From Pseudoalteromonas sp. TB64 (GTDB lineage Bacteria > Pseudomonadota > Gammaproteobacteria > Enterobacterales > Alteromonadaceae): a stretch of DNA of 44,470 nt. Positions 36,284-44,470 of the stretch are shown here, piece by piece. The first letter of the stretch is position 1. Each line of letters begins with the position of its first letter. The position numbers were made by a program, and so were the translations under genes. Location of the stretch: assembly GCF_000498095.1 (NCBI RefSeq), contig NZ_AUTQ01000081.1, forward strand, positions 10,311 to 54,780, read 5' to 3'. The notes below the pieces were generated by a model, which did not search any database, was not told the origin of the DNA, and saw only the letters and a list, made by a program, of their open reading frames with translations.

Positions 36284-36673
36284 TTAAAGCTTACCCTGTT
36301 TAATTAAAGCATTTTTTAACAATTGAGTGTTACGCGTATTTGCTTTAAAAAACGCATCAAATATATCGCCAAACAGGGGAATTGATCCTACAAAAAAATC
36401 TATCAGCATATTAATTATAATTTTTAGTTTTATGCGTTTACTCATCCCCATACGCTGCGCTTCTAGCAATACATAGCTTGATAATATAAGCCCAGCGGCA
36501 TCGCCAATCACAGGAACAAGTCCAATAACAGCATCAATCCCTATATTAAATTTAGTAAAAGGAATGCCAATGCTGCTGTCGGTAATTTTACTAAAACGCT
36601 CAAGTCGCGTTATTGCTGCGTGTATTTTTTGCTGGGAGCGTTTTACATTTTTTGCTTGTGTCGTATTCGTCAT
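36284..36673 (-). CDS. DUF4112 membrane protein
   Basis: 129 residues. ITDSSIGIPFTKFNIGIDAV, IGLVPVIGDAAGLILSSYVL and FFVGSIPLFGDIFDAFFKAN match the DUF4112 family, small proteins with two hydrophobic segments each followed by a G-D motif. Function is unknown. It converges on the LysR gene with a 7-base gap, and no terminator is visible between them. Confidence 0.82.
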   Translation of the reverse strand: MTNTTQAKNVKRSQQKIHAAITRLERFSKITDSSIGIPFTKFNIGIDAVIGLVPVIGDAAGLILSSYVLLEAQRMGMSKRIKLKIIINMLIDFFVGSIPLFGDIFDAFFKANTRNTQLLKNALIKQGKL

Positions 36674-36809
36674 AGTTAATAACCTCCATAAAAGATTATA
36701 TAAACTAAACTTGAACTAGCCCTGAAGTGTTAATGCTAGCGTGATCAATTAGCAAAATGGGATATAATATTCTTGTTGTAATTCACTCATACTATTAACT
36801 TGAATAGCC

Positions 36810-37250
36810 TTATATTATTTCATCTTTAGGTATTACTTTATTAATAAAGATTTCTGAGACGCCCTGTTTTATTAACGTGTATTTTTCTACTTTTCCTAAA
36901 GGTGGTTCAAAACGTATTAAATTCAACTTATACCAGCCAGTACTAATTCTGCTTATCATCTTTTCACAAAAGTCAGACCACTCTTCGTTATATTCGTTTC
37001 TTTTAATATCTTTTGTTAAATAACACATTGCATCGGCTAACCAAAAAAGTGATAACGCAACACCAAAGTCACAGTTCTCGTTATCTGCAACTGCATTTAT
37101 TACCTCTAAGCCGTTGTCCCAATTATAAGCTTGAGCATATTCCAGTAAAAAAAATGGATTTTTTGAATTGCTCACTATATTTACGCTTATTTTTAGATCA
37201 ACTTCATACTGAGCATTATTTATTAACTGTCTTTCAAATTGAGAAATCAT
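36810..37250 (-). CDS. DUF4274-like protein
   Basis: 146 residues, soluble and acidic. LEYAQAYNWDNGLEVINAVA and NENCDFGVALSLFWLADAMC resemble DUF4274, a small family often found singly in accessory regions and sometimes near toxin genes. Here no toxin gene is next to it. AT-rich codon use and its position between DUF4112 and the aroC terminator suggest a later arrival. The function is unknown. Confidence 0.65.
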   Translation of the reverse strand: MISQFERQLINNAQYEVDLKISVNIVSNSKNPFFLLEYAQAYNWDNGLEVINAVADNENCDFGVALSLFWLADAMCYLTKDIKRNEYNEEWSDFCEKMISRISTGWYKLNLIRFEPPLGKVEKYTLIKQGVSEIFINKVIPKDEII

Positions 37251-37368
37251 ATTTATTGCCTAATAAAAACAGAATAGTTAAATGTTTACCAAGATATTGT
37301 TGTCTGATTTTAAATATAACGTCTCTTATATTTTCGCTTTAACTCTATAATTTAATGGTACTTTGATA

Positions 37369-37393
37369 TAAAAAAAAGCGCCTTTCGGCGCTT
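37369..37393 (-). terminator. Terminator after aroC
   Basis: AAGCGCC (37376-37382) and GGCGCTT (37387-37393) form a stem with a TTTC loop in plus orientation. The minus strand continues with a T8 tract, 22 bases past the aroC stop. Confidence 0.9.
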
Positions 37394-37414
37394 ATTTTAT
37401 ATCATATTAACGTT

Positions 37415-38512
37415 TTAAACTGAGCCGTTAATTGGACCATGTTCGTGGTTTACATGTGGATTTTGACCGCGTTGACGCAGTAAATGATCCATCAGTGTAA
37501 TGGCCATCATTGCCTCAGCAATAGGCACGGCACGAATACCAACACACGGATCGTGACGTCCTTTGGTGATCATCTCTACTGCTTCGTTTTCAGTATTAAT
37601 ACTTTTACCTGGAATAGTAATACTCGACGTTGGCTTAAGCGCTATTGAAGCAATAATATCTTGCCCAGTAGAAATACCGGCAAGTACGCCACCAGCATGG
37701 TTTGATGTAAAGCCTTCAGGGGTTAATTCGTCGCGATGTTCTGACCCTTTTTGCTCAATAACATCAAAGCCGTCACCAATTTCAACGCCTTTAACTGCGT
37801 TAATACTCATTAATGAATGTGCAAGCTCAGCATCGAGCCTATCAAATACTGGCTCCCCTAATCCTACTGGTACATTGCTTGCCACTACTTTTACTTTAGC
37901 GCCTACTGAGTCACCTTGTTTTTTAAGGTCACGCATGTATTCGTCAAGTGCTTCTAGCTTGCTTGCATCAGGGAAAAAGAATAAGTTATTTTCAACTTCG
38001 TTCCAGTCAAATGTCTCAGCCTTAATAGGACCAAGTTGGCTTAAACATGCTTTAACTTCAATACCATGAAATTGCTTTAAGTATTTTTTAGCGATAGAGC
38101 CTGCCGCTACACGAATAGCTGTTTCGCGTGCAGACGAACGACCGCCACCACGATAATCACGCAGACCGTATTTATGCCAATACGTGTAATCGCCATGACC
38201 AGGGCGAAATACATCTTTAATTTTTCCGTAGTCTTTTGAGCGTTGATCGGTATTTTCGATAAGTAAACCGATGCTTGTGCCTGTGGTTTTACCTTCAAAA
38301 ACGCCTGAAAGAATTTTTATTTGATCGTCTTCACGGCGCTGCGTTGTGTAACGGCTTTGGCCTGGTTTACGACGGTCTAAATCTATTTGTAAGTCGGCCT
38401 CTGTGATCTCAAGACCTGCGGGAGTACCATCAACAACGCCGCCTAATGCAACGCCGTGGCTCTCACCAAAGGTGGACACTTTAAATAACTGTCCAATGCT
38501 ATTACCTGCCAT
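37415..38512 (-). CDS. aroC: Chorismate synthase
   Basis: 365 residues. It converts 5-enolpyruvylshikimate-3-phosphate to chorismate using reduced FMN, the last step of the common aromatic pathway. [57 protein letters not shown] and [11 protein letters not shown] are the family signatures. It lies downstream of prmB in an operon (66-bp gap with a hairpin) and ends at a strong terminator; prmB-aroC is also linked in E. coli. Confidence 0.97.
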   Translation of the reverse strand: MAGNSIGQLFKVSTFGESHGVALGGVVDGTPAGLEITEADLQIDLDRRKPGQSRYTTQRREDDQIKILSGVFEGKTTGTSIGLLIENTDQRSKDYGKIKDVFRPGHGDYTYWHKYGLRDYRGGGRSSARETAIRVAAGSIAKKYLKQFHGIEVKACLSQLGPIKAETFDWNEVENNLFFFPDASKLEALDEYMRDLKKQGDSVGAKVKVVASNVPVGLGEPVFDRLDAELAHSLMSINAVKGVEIGDGFDVIEQKGSEHRDELTPEGFTSNHAGGVLAGISTGQDIIASIALKPTSSITIPGKSINTENEAVEMITKGRHDPCVGIRAVPIAEAMMAITLMDHLLRQRGQNPHVNHEHGPINGSV

Positions 38513-38539
38513 TAACTTTCCTCATTCCTAATGACTACC

Positions 38540-38566
38540 AATAGCCAAACACATGGCTTGGCTATT
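38540..38566 (-). promoter_or_regulatory. Intercistronic hairpin between prmB and aroC
   Basis: A perfect 9-bp stem, AATAGCCAA (38540-38548) with TTGGCTATT (38558-38566), has a 9-base loop and no following T-run on the minus strand. It is probably an RNA stability or processing element between the two genes. Confidence 0.4.
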
Positions 38567-38578
38567 CATTATTTTTAC

Positions 38579-39514
38579 TTATTTTGTAAAATACTCATCT
38601 AACTGCTTTTTGCTAATTACAAATACACCTAAGCCGCCTTGTTCAAACTCAACCCATTCAAACGGCGCACCCGGATACAGTGCATCCATATGTACCATAG
38701 AGTTCCCTACTTCTACAAATAACAAACCGTTATCAGTTAGATGCTCACTTGCTTCGCTTAATATTGTACGTGTTACATCTAATCCATCGTGACCTGATGC
38801 AAGCCCAAGCTCTGGTTCATGATGAAATTCGCGAGGTAAATCGGCCATATCTTCTGCATCAACATACGGTGGGTTTGCTACTATTAAGTCGTATTTCTGA
38901 CCTGGTACACCACTAAATACATCAGACTGAATTGGTAGCACGCGGTCACTTAACATGTAATCGCTAATATTTATGTCAGCTACTTCAAGTGCTTCATACG
39001 ATATATCTACCGCATCAACTTGTGCCTGCTCAAATGCTTGTGCAAGCGCTATTGCAATACAACCAGAGCCAGTACATAAATCTAAAATACGGTTAACCGA
39101 CTCAGGCGCATCTAACCACGGGGTAAAACGGTTGCTTATGAGTTCAGCAAACGGAGAACGTGGAATAAGTACGCGCTCATCAACATAAAACGGCATACCA
39201 GCAAACCACGCTATGTTTGTTAAGTAAGGTACTGGCGTGCAATCGTTAATGCGTTCTGCAATAAGACCTGATAACAGGTTTTTTTCTGTGCTTGTTAAAC
39301 GCGCATGCATTAATTCTTTTGGTGCATCAACAGGTAAACTAAGCGCAGGAAGTAGCAAACTTACAGCTTCATCCCAAGCGTTATCTGTACCGTGTCCAAA
39401 AAATATACCACTACTTGCAAATTGGCTTGTAGTCCAACGTAACCAGTCATGTAAAGTTGACAGTTCTGCAACGGCTTCTTCTAATGTTGCTTCTTCTATT
39501 TGTAAATCGTTCAT
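38579..39514 (-). CDS. prmB: 50S protein L3 N5-glutamine methyltransferase PrmB
   Basis: 311 residues. A helical N-terminal domain is followed by a class I SAM-dependent methyltransferase with ILDLCTGSGCIAIALAQAF (SAM site) and the catalytic NPPY in LIVANPPYVDAEDMADLP. VDERVLIPRSPFAELI is shared by the PrmB/PrmC family. It methylates a glutamine in ribosomal protein L3; PrmB is preferred over PrmC because of the aroC and smrB neighbours. It is divergent from smrB. Confidence 0.95.
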   Translation of the reverse strand: MNDLQIEEATLEEAVAELSTLHDWLRWTTSQFASSGIFFGHGTDNAWDEAVSLLLPALSLPVDAPKELMHARLTSTEKNLLSGLIAERINDCTPVPYLTNIAWFAGMPFYVDERVLIPRSPFAELISNRFTPWLDAPESVNRILDLCTGSGCIAIALAQAFEQAQVDAVDISYEALEVADINISDYMLSDRVLPIQSDVFSGVPGQKYDLIVANPPYVDAEDMADLPREFHHEPELGLASGHDGLDVTRTILSEASEHLTDNGLLFVEVGNSMVHMDALYPGAPFEWVEFEQGGLGVFVISKKQLDEYFTK

Positions 39515-39583
39515 ATATTTTTACCTGTAGTAGCTTACTGACTGTTTTGAGTCTTTGAGACGATTGCATTGCCTATCTGCGCT

Positions 39584-39602
39584 GGGCAAATTACAATTGC
39601 CC
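39584..39602. promoter_or_regulatory. Palindrome in the prmB-smrB divergent region
   Basis: GGGCAA and TTGCCC flank a 7-base centre. It lies in the 152-bp region between the divergent prmB and smrB starts, where both promoters must be. It could be an operator or a hairpin; there is no further support. Confidence 0.25.
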
Positions 39603-39666
39603 CTCATTTAAGTATTGTACCGCCTTTTGCGCTGCGTATTTACGTTTTTTTGTTTAGGTAAAAGTT

Positions 39667-40224
39667 ATGAAAAAAGACATTCCACTACATTCGTCCCTAA
39701 GCAATGACGATATAAGCTTATTTCGTCAAACGATCACAGGCGCTAAAGTATTCAAACAAGATACTCATCGTTTTGATACAAAACCTAAGGTGTCACAAGC
39801 TAAGCAATTTGCCCAGCAAAAAAAGCAGGCTCAGTCTGAATTTTTCTTCTCAGACGTTTATATTCCCGATATAGACACCCACGGCACGGTAAAATATGTA
39901 AAACCAGGGCAAGACAGCTTTTTAGCTAAACAGCTTCGCCGTGGCGACTTTGCACCCGACTTAACGCTTGATTTGCATGGCTTAAATAAAGAATTAGCTA
40001 AAGATGAACTTGCTGGCCTAATTCACGAATGTAAAAAACAGCATTATTATTGCGCGTGCGTGATACATGGTATTGGTGGTGGCGTACTAAAACACAAAGT
40101 CCCCCAGTATTTAGTGCAGCACCCAGACGTTATAGCTATGCATCAGGCCCCACTTGAATATGGTGGAAGAGGCGCAGTGCTCATACTAATCAATTTGCCG
40201 CAAAGCGATGAATTTAGACGCTAA
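39667..40224 (+). CDS. smrB: SmrB, Smr-domain endonuclease
   Basis: 185 residues. The N-terminal segment (about 1-90) is charged; the Smr domain follows with LTLDLHGLNKELAKDEL (LDxH motif), CACVIHGIGGGVLKHKV (HGxG) and PLEYGGRGAVLILI. In E. coli SmrB cleaves mRNA at collided ribosomes. It is divergent from prmB, a linkage conserved in many gammaproteobacteria. An AEC transporter gene follows after 27 bp. Confidence 0.93.
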   Translation: MKKDIPLHSSLSNDDISLFRQTITGAKVFKQDTHRFDTKPKVSQAKQFAQQKKQAQSEFFFSDVYIPDIDTHGTVKYVKPGQDSFLAKQLRRGDFAPDLTLDLHGLNKELAKDELAGLIHECKKQHYYCACVIHGIGGGVLKHKVPQYLVQHPDVIAMHQAPLEYGGRGAVLILINLPQSDEFRR

Positions 40225-40251
40225 ATTAATCTATTACTAGGATGTAACTAC

Positions 40252-41181
40252 GTGCACATTTTTTCGATTATTTTTCCGCTCATATTCATTGTTGCGTTAG
40301 GGTATGCTTGCTGCCGATTAAACTTTTTTGAAAAGCAACATATTGCAGGGCTTAGTAAATTTACTTTTTATATTAGTTTACCGGCTTTTTTATTGTTAAA
40401 TATGTCGCAAATTAATTTACAGGAGAGCATTAGCCTTTTTGCATTTTTAAGCTTTTACATACCCGTACTGACTGTGTTTGGCTTAGGTATTTTAATCGAC
40501 CGCTTTTATTTAAATAAAAAGCACTTAAAAAATTATCAACAACACGGTGTGTTTGGTCTTGCTTCTAGCTATTCCAACATGGTGCTTGTGGGCATTCCTA
40601 TTGTTATTGCGTCATTGGGGAAAGAGATGATTGCAATTGCGTTTATGATCATCACTTTTCATAGTCCATTATTGTTTGCGCTTACTTTTTTAATAGGAGC
40701 TAAAGGCAGTAGCGATAAGTTTTCATGGTCACACTTTGGTAAGAGTATGGTATTAAACCCTATTGTACTAAGTATTGGTTGTGGGCTTATATTAAACATA
40801 TTGGGAGTAACACTGTTTACCGACTTAGCAAATAGTTTGGAGCTATTAGCTAAACCAGCAATTGCCTGTGCATTATTTGTGCTTGGTGCAAATTTAGCTT
40901 TTTATAAAATAGCCGCAAATTGGCAACCAGCCCTAATTGCATCCGTTTTAAAAATAACTCTATTACCGGCATTAGTGCTATTGGTAGGTACTTATGTATT
41001 TAAACTAGACACGCAAATACTTAATGTATTAGTGCTTTTAAGCGCATCCCCTGTTGGTGTAAATGCCTACCTCATTGCGAGTCAAATAAAGCAACACGAA
41101 GCCACACTTGCTGGCGCTGTGGTGTTGTCTACTATTTTAAGTGTTATTAGTTTTACATTTTGGCTGGCTATATTATTGTAG
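40252..41181 (+). CDS. AEC family transporter
   Basis: 309 residues with about ten hydrophobic segments. The start is GTG at 40252 with AGGA upstream. LGLASSYSNMVLVGIPIVIA-like sequence, found here as FGLASSYSNMVLVGIPIVIA, and SASPVGVNAYLIASQI are the paired signatures of the auxin-efflux-carrier (AEC) family. In bacteria these export or import small carboxylates such as malate or malonate; the substrate cannot be told. It may be co-transcribed with smrB. The region 41182-41429 after it holds no gene or clear terminator. Confidence 0.88.
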   Translation: MHIFSIIFPLIFIVALGYACCRLNFFEKQHIAGLSKFTFYISLPAFLLLNMSQINLQESISLFAFLSFYIPVLTVFGLGILIDRFYLNKKHLKNYQQHGVFGLASSYSNMVLVGIPIVIASLGKEMIAIAFMIITFHSPLLFALTFLIGAKGSSDKFSWSHFGKSMVLNPIVLSIGCGLILNILGVTLFTDLANSLELLAKPAIACALFVLGANLAFYKIAANWQPALIASVLKITLLPALVLLVGTYVFKLDTQILNVLVLLSASPVGVNAYLIASQIKQHEATLAGAVVLSTILSVISFTFWLAILL

Positions 41182-41429
41182 CCAAAATTAAAACTGTGCG
41201 CTTTTCCTCTTTTTAAATTAATTTGGGTAACTTGACCATAATTACACATCTCTAACTTTAACCAGTATAGCAATGTAACAACGCTTTTCATTACCCAAGC
41301 CTCACCACAAAGTACCCACAACATAAACAAAAGCAACTACATTTAATATAGTTGTTGCTATGCACTTATCAACTTCTAAAAACTATAAATACCAACACTT
41401 ATACAAAACTTCGATTGGAGTCGCAAAGA

Positions 41430-41874
41430 ATGCATTACGAAATTTTTGGCGTCATTTATACAAATAAAATAAATCATATGAATGAGTTATATATCTTCTA
41501 TGAGGAATACAAAGTTGAAGTACTTGCTAGACTACCCTTTTTCTTATCTGAATTAGTCGAGCCATTCACGGCAAATGAGTTCTACTACTTTATAGAAAAA
41601 CATGGTGGAAAAAATTTACTTAGGAAAGCAAAAATCAAAATTAGAAATGAGATTGGAGATAGATTTAACAGAATCTCATTATTGTAAACTTTGCTCTCTT
41701 GCTGACTCATCTGGGTATATTGAGATCCCTAATAGGTGGGGCATATTTAGCTTACTTAGAAAAATAGCGTATGAAAATTCGATAAAGAACGGCATGGCTA
41801 ATGAAGAATTAATCAGAGTTTTCGGTATTAGTCAGCGTACTATATTAACAGTTAGAAAAAAATTACAATTTTAA
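41430..41874 (+). pseudogene. Mor-family transcription regulator split by a frameshift
   Basis: Two overlapping frames together make one Mor-family protein. Frame 1 starts at ATG 41430 (GGAG nine bases upstream) and gives LARLPFFLSELVEPFTANEF and FIEKHGG, then runs to a stop at 41687. Frame 2 supplies YLGKQKSKLEMRLEIDLTES, SSGYIEIPNRW and the HTH-like NEELIRVFGISQRTILTVRK, ending at 41874. Shifting by one base in the A6 run at 41609-41614 joins them as HGGKIYLGKQ, the expected GG-x-x-YIPK-like spot in Mor proteins. It may be a recent mutation, a sequencing homopolymer error, or programmed slippage. In Mu, Mor activates middle transcription; here it may control the genes downstream. Confidence 0.72.
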
Positions 41875-41957
41875 AATAATCATAAGATCAGTTCTTATTA
41901 ACTTATTTTCTTTTAATACCTATAACTGACGTAACAACGTCACAACGGAATATAAAG

Positions 41958-42560
41958 ATGATTAAATTTGAAATGCTGATACATGAACTTCACTCAAGTA
42001 TTAAGCAAGCAGCTAACGAGGTTGAGGCCCAAGGTATAAAACACATCAATAAATTCTTTGAGATTGTAGAGATACCTAAAACGAATGTAACAGATCTTGA
42101 TGACGAATCGATTCAAAAAATTAAAGTTTTTATTGATAGTAATGATACAGAATCAGCACTTAACATTCTCAATAACCACAATGAGAAACTAGCATCAAAT
42201 AATCAGGTTCGTCGCGTACTTAAGCCCAAAACAATGCAAATGGCCTTTCCTGATAAAGACCACAATGGACCTAAGATCAGCTATGTCGATGTGCCAATTA
42301 TCACTTTAACACCAATCAGCTCAACAAAAATACAAGAAGTTATCATTAAAGCAAAGCTAGAAGTTACAGCTAACGAACAAAATGAATTATTAGTCGCATT
42401 TCCAAAGCAAACTCAAGGAGGCATTTTTTCTACATCGCACGAAAAAAGCACTTCTAATGTGGAAATCGAAATAAAACTTCAAGGAGGTGAAACTCCTGAA
42501 GGCCTTCAAAAACTTGTTGAAGGTTACGAGCGTTCACTTAGAGCGCAAATCCCTGGATAA
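41958..42560 (+). CDS. DUF2589 family protein 1
   Basis: 200 residues. The N-terminal half is helical (LHSSIKQAANEVEAQGIKHI); the C-terminal half, with ISYVDVPIITLTPISSTKIQ and VIIKAKLEVTA, is beta-rich and resembles the DUF2589 core. It has no signal peptide or membrane segment. Function is unknown. GGAA lies upstream of the ATG. It is 29 bp upstream of a second DUF2589 gene and follows the Mor-family gene, so the cluster is probably one unit. Confidence 0.72.
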   Translation: MIKFEMLIHELHSSIKQAANEVEAQGIKHINKFFEIVEIPKTNVTDLDDESIQKIKVFIDSNDTESALNILNNHNEKLASNNQVRRVLKPKTMQMAFPDKDHNGPKISYVDVPIITLTPISSTKIQEVIIKAKLEVTANEQNELLVAFPKQTQGGIFSTSHEKSTSNVEIEIKLQGGETPEGLQKLVEGYERSLRAQIPG

Positions 42561-42589
42561 AAAGCTAACATTAGAAAAAGGATACTATA

Positions 42590-43231
42590 ATGGAAAATTC
42601 ACTAGTAAGTATGGCTCAACAATTTTCAGGTTTACCAATGAAATCTTTAATTGGTGCTCCTTTAAATGCAGCAGCTGATGCTAATGCGAACATGGCAATG
42701 ACCCAAACGCAGTTTCTATTAGAAACTTGTTTTCAGCCAGTTAATAAAGACGACAAAGAAGGAGGTATACGTAGACCAATTATGGTTAAACTTGAAATAA
42801 CTCGCCCCGTTATTGATCAAAATACAGGTGAGTCATCAGATCCTGCAGTCTCTACTTTAAATTTACCTATTTTAACTATTCTACCGTTAAACTCACTTGC
42901 CATTAAAAATGTCGATGTTAGTTTTGAAATGGAAGTAAAGAGCTCTTATTCGCACGACACTGAAAAATCAGATAGTCAGAGTGGAGAAACTAGTGGCAGC
43001 TTTGAAGCTGGTTTTAGCTATATGGGGTTTTCTGCCAAAGTAGAGGGATCAGTTAAATCAACTAGCCAGTCATCATCCTCAGATAAAGAGCACTACGAAA
43101 AGTCAAATTCCGCTAAATACACCATAGCAGTTAATGCTGGGCAGTTGCCACTTCCTGAAGGGGTAGCAACAATAATCCAAGCATATACGGCAGCTATTCA
43201 ACCTATAATGATTAAACCCCCTCAAGATTAA
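42590..43231 (+). CDS. DUF2589 family protein 2
   Basis: 213 residues. SLIGAPLNAAADANANMAMT and TQTQFLLETCFQP are the typical DUF2589 N-terminus. Beta-rich segments follow (PIMVKLEITRPVID, LNLPILTILPLNSLAIKNVD, VSFEMEVKSSYSHD), then a Ser/Glu-rich low-complexity stretch (about 120-165) and a conserved end, YTIAVNAGQLPLPEGVATII. Both DUF2589 proteins share the plan 'P-I-x-T-L-x-P' followed by 'VEME/AKLEV', so they are paralogues and may form a mixed complex. AAGGA precedes the ATG. Function is unknown. Confidence 0.8.
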   Translation: MENSLVSMAQQFSGLPMKSLIGAPLNAAADANANMAMTQTQFLLETCFQPVNKDDKEGGIRRPIMVKLEITRPVIDQNTGESSDPAVSTLNLPILTILPLNSLAIKNVDVSFEMEVKSSYSHDTEKSDSQSGETSGSFEAGFSYMGFSAKVEGSVKSTSQSSSSDKEHYEKSNSAKYTIAVNAGQLPLPEGVATIIQAYTAAIQPIMIKPPQD

Positions 43232-43301
43232 AAATCAAAATCTTAACTAACAGCATATACGCGTCTTTTATAAAGGCGCTATTTAAAAAATAGGAATTAC
43301 T

Positions 43302-43523
43302 ATGAATTTAACAAATACAATTAACTGTCCTCACTGTCAGCATTCTAAAATTATTATTAGTATTGAAGCCTTATGTGCTGGAGATAAGTTTTGCTGCCAA
43401 TTATGTAATACTGTAATTAGCTTAGCGGCAGAAGATAGAATGCAAGTAAAATCTGCCAGTGAAAAGTTACAGTCTAGCTCCGCCATAGGAAACTGTAATA
43501 GCGATTATGCTAAGTTTAGTTAA
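43302..43523 (+). CDS. Small zinc-ribbon protein in the DUF2589 cluster
   Basis: 73 residues. Two Cys pairs, CPHCQHSKI (11-14) and CCQLC (about 33-37), form a likely zinc ribbon, with YAKFS at the C-terminus. AGGA precedes the ATG. It lies 70 bp downstream of DUF2589 protein 2 in the same orientation. It is not related in sequence to the interrupted zinc-ribbon gene near 34 kb. The function is unknown. 43524-43747 after it shows no gene. Confidence 0.7.
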   Translation: MNLTNTINCPHCQHSKIIISIEALCAGDKFCCQLCNTVISLAAEDRMQVKSASEKLQSSSAIGNCNSDYAKFS

Positions 43524-43747
43524 TAGTATCTTCATTATTATATGGTTTTTTAACCCTTCTCATTTATATACAATCCAATCTTAAAGTTGATCTCTGGAGT
43601 GAAATCGACTTTTAATATTTCTATTCAACATCTCTGCAATACACTACATAACTTATTGTAAAAAGAATCATATGACCATTTTAATACCTAAAATTATTTT
43701 GCTGCTATTATCAATAAGTAACTTAGTACAACAAAAAAGGTGAAAAT

Positions 43748-44098
43748 ATGAAAACGACGAATATAAAATTAATTAAAGTCATTGTATGCTCATTAAGCTT
43801 ATTATCACTTAGTAGCTACGCGGAATGTATAGTCAGTGAACATGCCACTTTCCCTCAAGAACAAGGTAGTATTAATTATTGGCAACAGTTAATCCGAAAT
43901 TCAGATGATGACGCACTTGCTATTTTTTGGGATCAGGGCAATTGCTCTATATCAAAAGGTCCTCACGATGGTGGGAAAGCCCCAGATAAAAGGAATGGTT
44001 CTACATTGCATATAACTATTGAAGATGGCTTTAGAACATGCCACGTTTTTAACCAAAAAAACAGTGAATTAAGAACACTGACAACTTGTAATCCATAG
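43748..44098 (+). CDS. Small secreted protein of unknown function
   Basis: 116 residues. The signal peptide (IKVIVCSLSLLSLSSYA, cleaved near SYA-ECI) is followed by about 90 residues with four cysteines (CIVSE, GNCSIS, RTCHVF, TTCNP) that can form two disulfides. AAGG precedes the ATG. I do not recognise the family. It is probably periplasmic or secreted; possible roles include an inhibitor or adhesion accessory, but nothing in the sequence decides. Confidence 0.65.
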   Translation: MKTTNIKLIKVIVCSLSLLSLSSYAECIVSEHATFPQEQGSINYWQQLIRNSDDDALAIFWDQGNCSISKGPHDGGKAPDKRNGSTLHITIEDGFRTCHVFNQKNSELRTLTTCNP

Positions 44099-44177
44099 CT
44101 GAGACTAAGAGTATTTATCCTAAAAGCTTAACAGTCCTATGCAGTGCCTCTTACTTACTCAGCAAAAGAGAAGACAT

Positions 44178-44470
44178 TTACAAACCACCAGCTACATCAA
44201 TAAAACTACCCGTCGTAAAAGCAGCATCACTGGAAGCTAAAAAGTAAATTGCAGCAGCAACTTCTTCAGGCTTACCCCCTCTGCCAAGCGGTAGTTTGCT
44301 TTTAAGCCGATCTACACGATTTTTATCGCCACCATCGCTATGCATATCAGTGTAAATAAGCCCTGGTCTGACTGAATTAACACGAATACCTTTACTTGCC
44401 ACTTCTTTTGCTAAACCAACAGTCAACGTATCCATAGCCCCCTTTGAAGCAGCATAGTCTATGTATTCAT
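44178..44470 (-). CDS. SDR-family oxidoreductase, 5' end outside window
   Basis: The C-terminal 97 residues are present. YAASKGAMDTLTVGLAKEVA contains the catalytic Tyr and Lys (YxxxK), followed by GIRVNSVRPGLIYTDMH and the end FTTGSFIDVAGGL, which is typical of classical short-chain dehydrogenases/reductases. The N-terminal NAD(P)-binding glycine motif lies beyond base 44470. The frame stays open to the edge, so the internal ATG at 44435 is not the start. The substrate is unknown. Confidence 0.9.
   Translation of the reverse strand, partial: EYIDYAASKGAMDTLTVGLAKEVASKGIRVNSVRPGLIYTDMHSDGGDKNRVDRLKSKLPLGRGGKPEEVAAAIYFLASSDAAFTTGSFIDVAGGL

Noticed and set aside
37563-38069. 168-residue open frame on the plus strand inside aroC
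   Set aside because: It lies entirely opposite a well-supported chorismate synthase gene and resembles no family.

Overview
The window looks like chromosome of a marine gammaproteobacterium of the Alteromonadales, most likely Pseudoalteromonas. The evidence is AT-rich DNA, protein sequences close to those of Shewanella, Vibrio and E. coli, and conserved gene blocks (metY-rimP-nusA-infB-rbfA-truB-rpsO-pnp-nlpI; aroC-prmB next to smrB; yfcL near epmC). The genus is inferred from sequence character, not from a database search.

Layout. 1-4221 (minus): start of a Mrp-type Na+/H+ antiporter operon, with a fused MnhA-MnhB protein, MnhC and a MnhD cut by the window edge. 4419-16285 (minus): the transcription/translation block, starting at a strong promoter and an initiator tRNA, running through rimP, nusA, infB, rbfA, truB, rpsO and pnp to nlpI and a predicted metalloprotease. 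The pnp leader carries a long imperfect hairpin like the RNase III target of E. coli. 16581-20755: a stand-alone globin-like protein, a DUF4124 coiled-coil protein, an iron-sulfur photolyase, a small heat-shock protein with a sigma-32-type promoter and a ROSE-like RNA thermometer, and a peroxiredoxin-like protein.

20881-28963 is the most interesting part. It holds a LuxO-type sigma-54 activator, an HPt protein in the LuxU position, an EAL phosphodiesterase, a 97-residue one-helix membrane protein, a soluble triple-PAS hybrid kinase and a separate response regulator. Four intergenic regions carry palindromes matching, or one base away from, TTGCAWWWTGCAA, the known LuxO operator. Three of these lie 80-120 bp upstream of a sigma-54 (-24/-12) promoter candidate: one good, one moderate, one weak. 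I found no Qrr-like small RNA. The arrangement suggests a LuxU/LuxO-like relay that acts directly on c-di-GMP turnover and a small membrane protein.

29094-40224: grxA, deaD, yfcL, an ATP-NAD kinase-family gene, epmC, a zinc-ribbon gene broken by a 265-bp MITE-like element, a GST divergent from a LysR regulator, DUF4112 and DUF4274 genes, aroC, prmB and smrB. 40252-44470: an AEC-family transporter, then accessory genes: a Mor-family regulator split by a frameshift at an A6 run, two DUF2589 proteins, a small zinc-ribbon protein, a small secreted protein and the start-truncated end of an SDR oxidoreductase. The Mor/DUF2589/zinc-ribbon cluster is the second candidate for an undescribed system.
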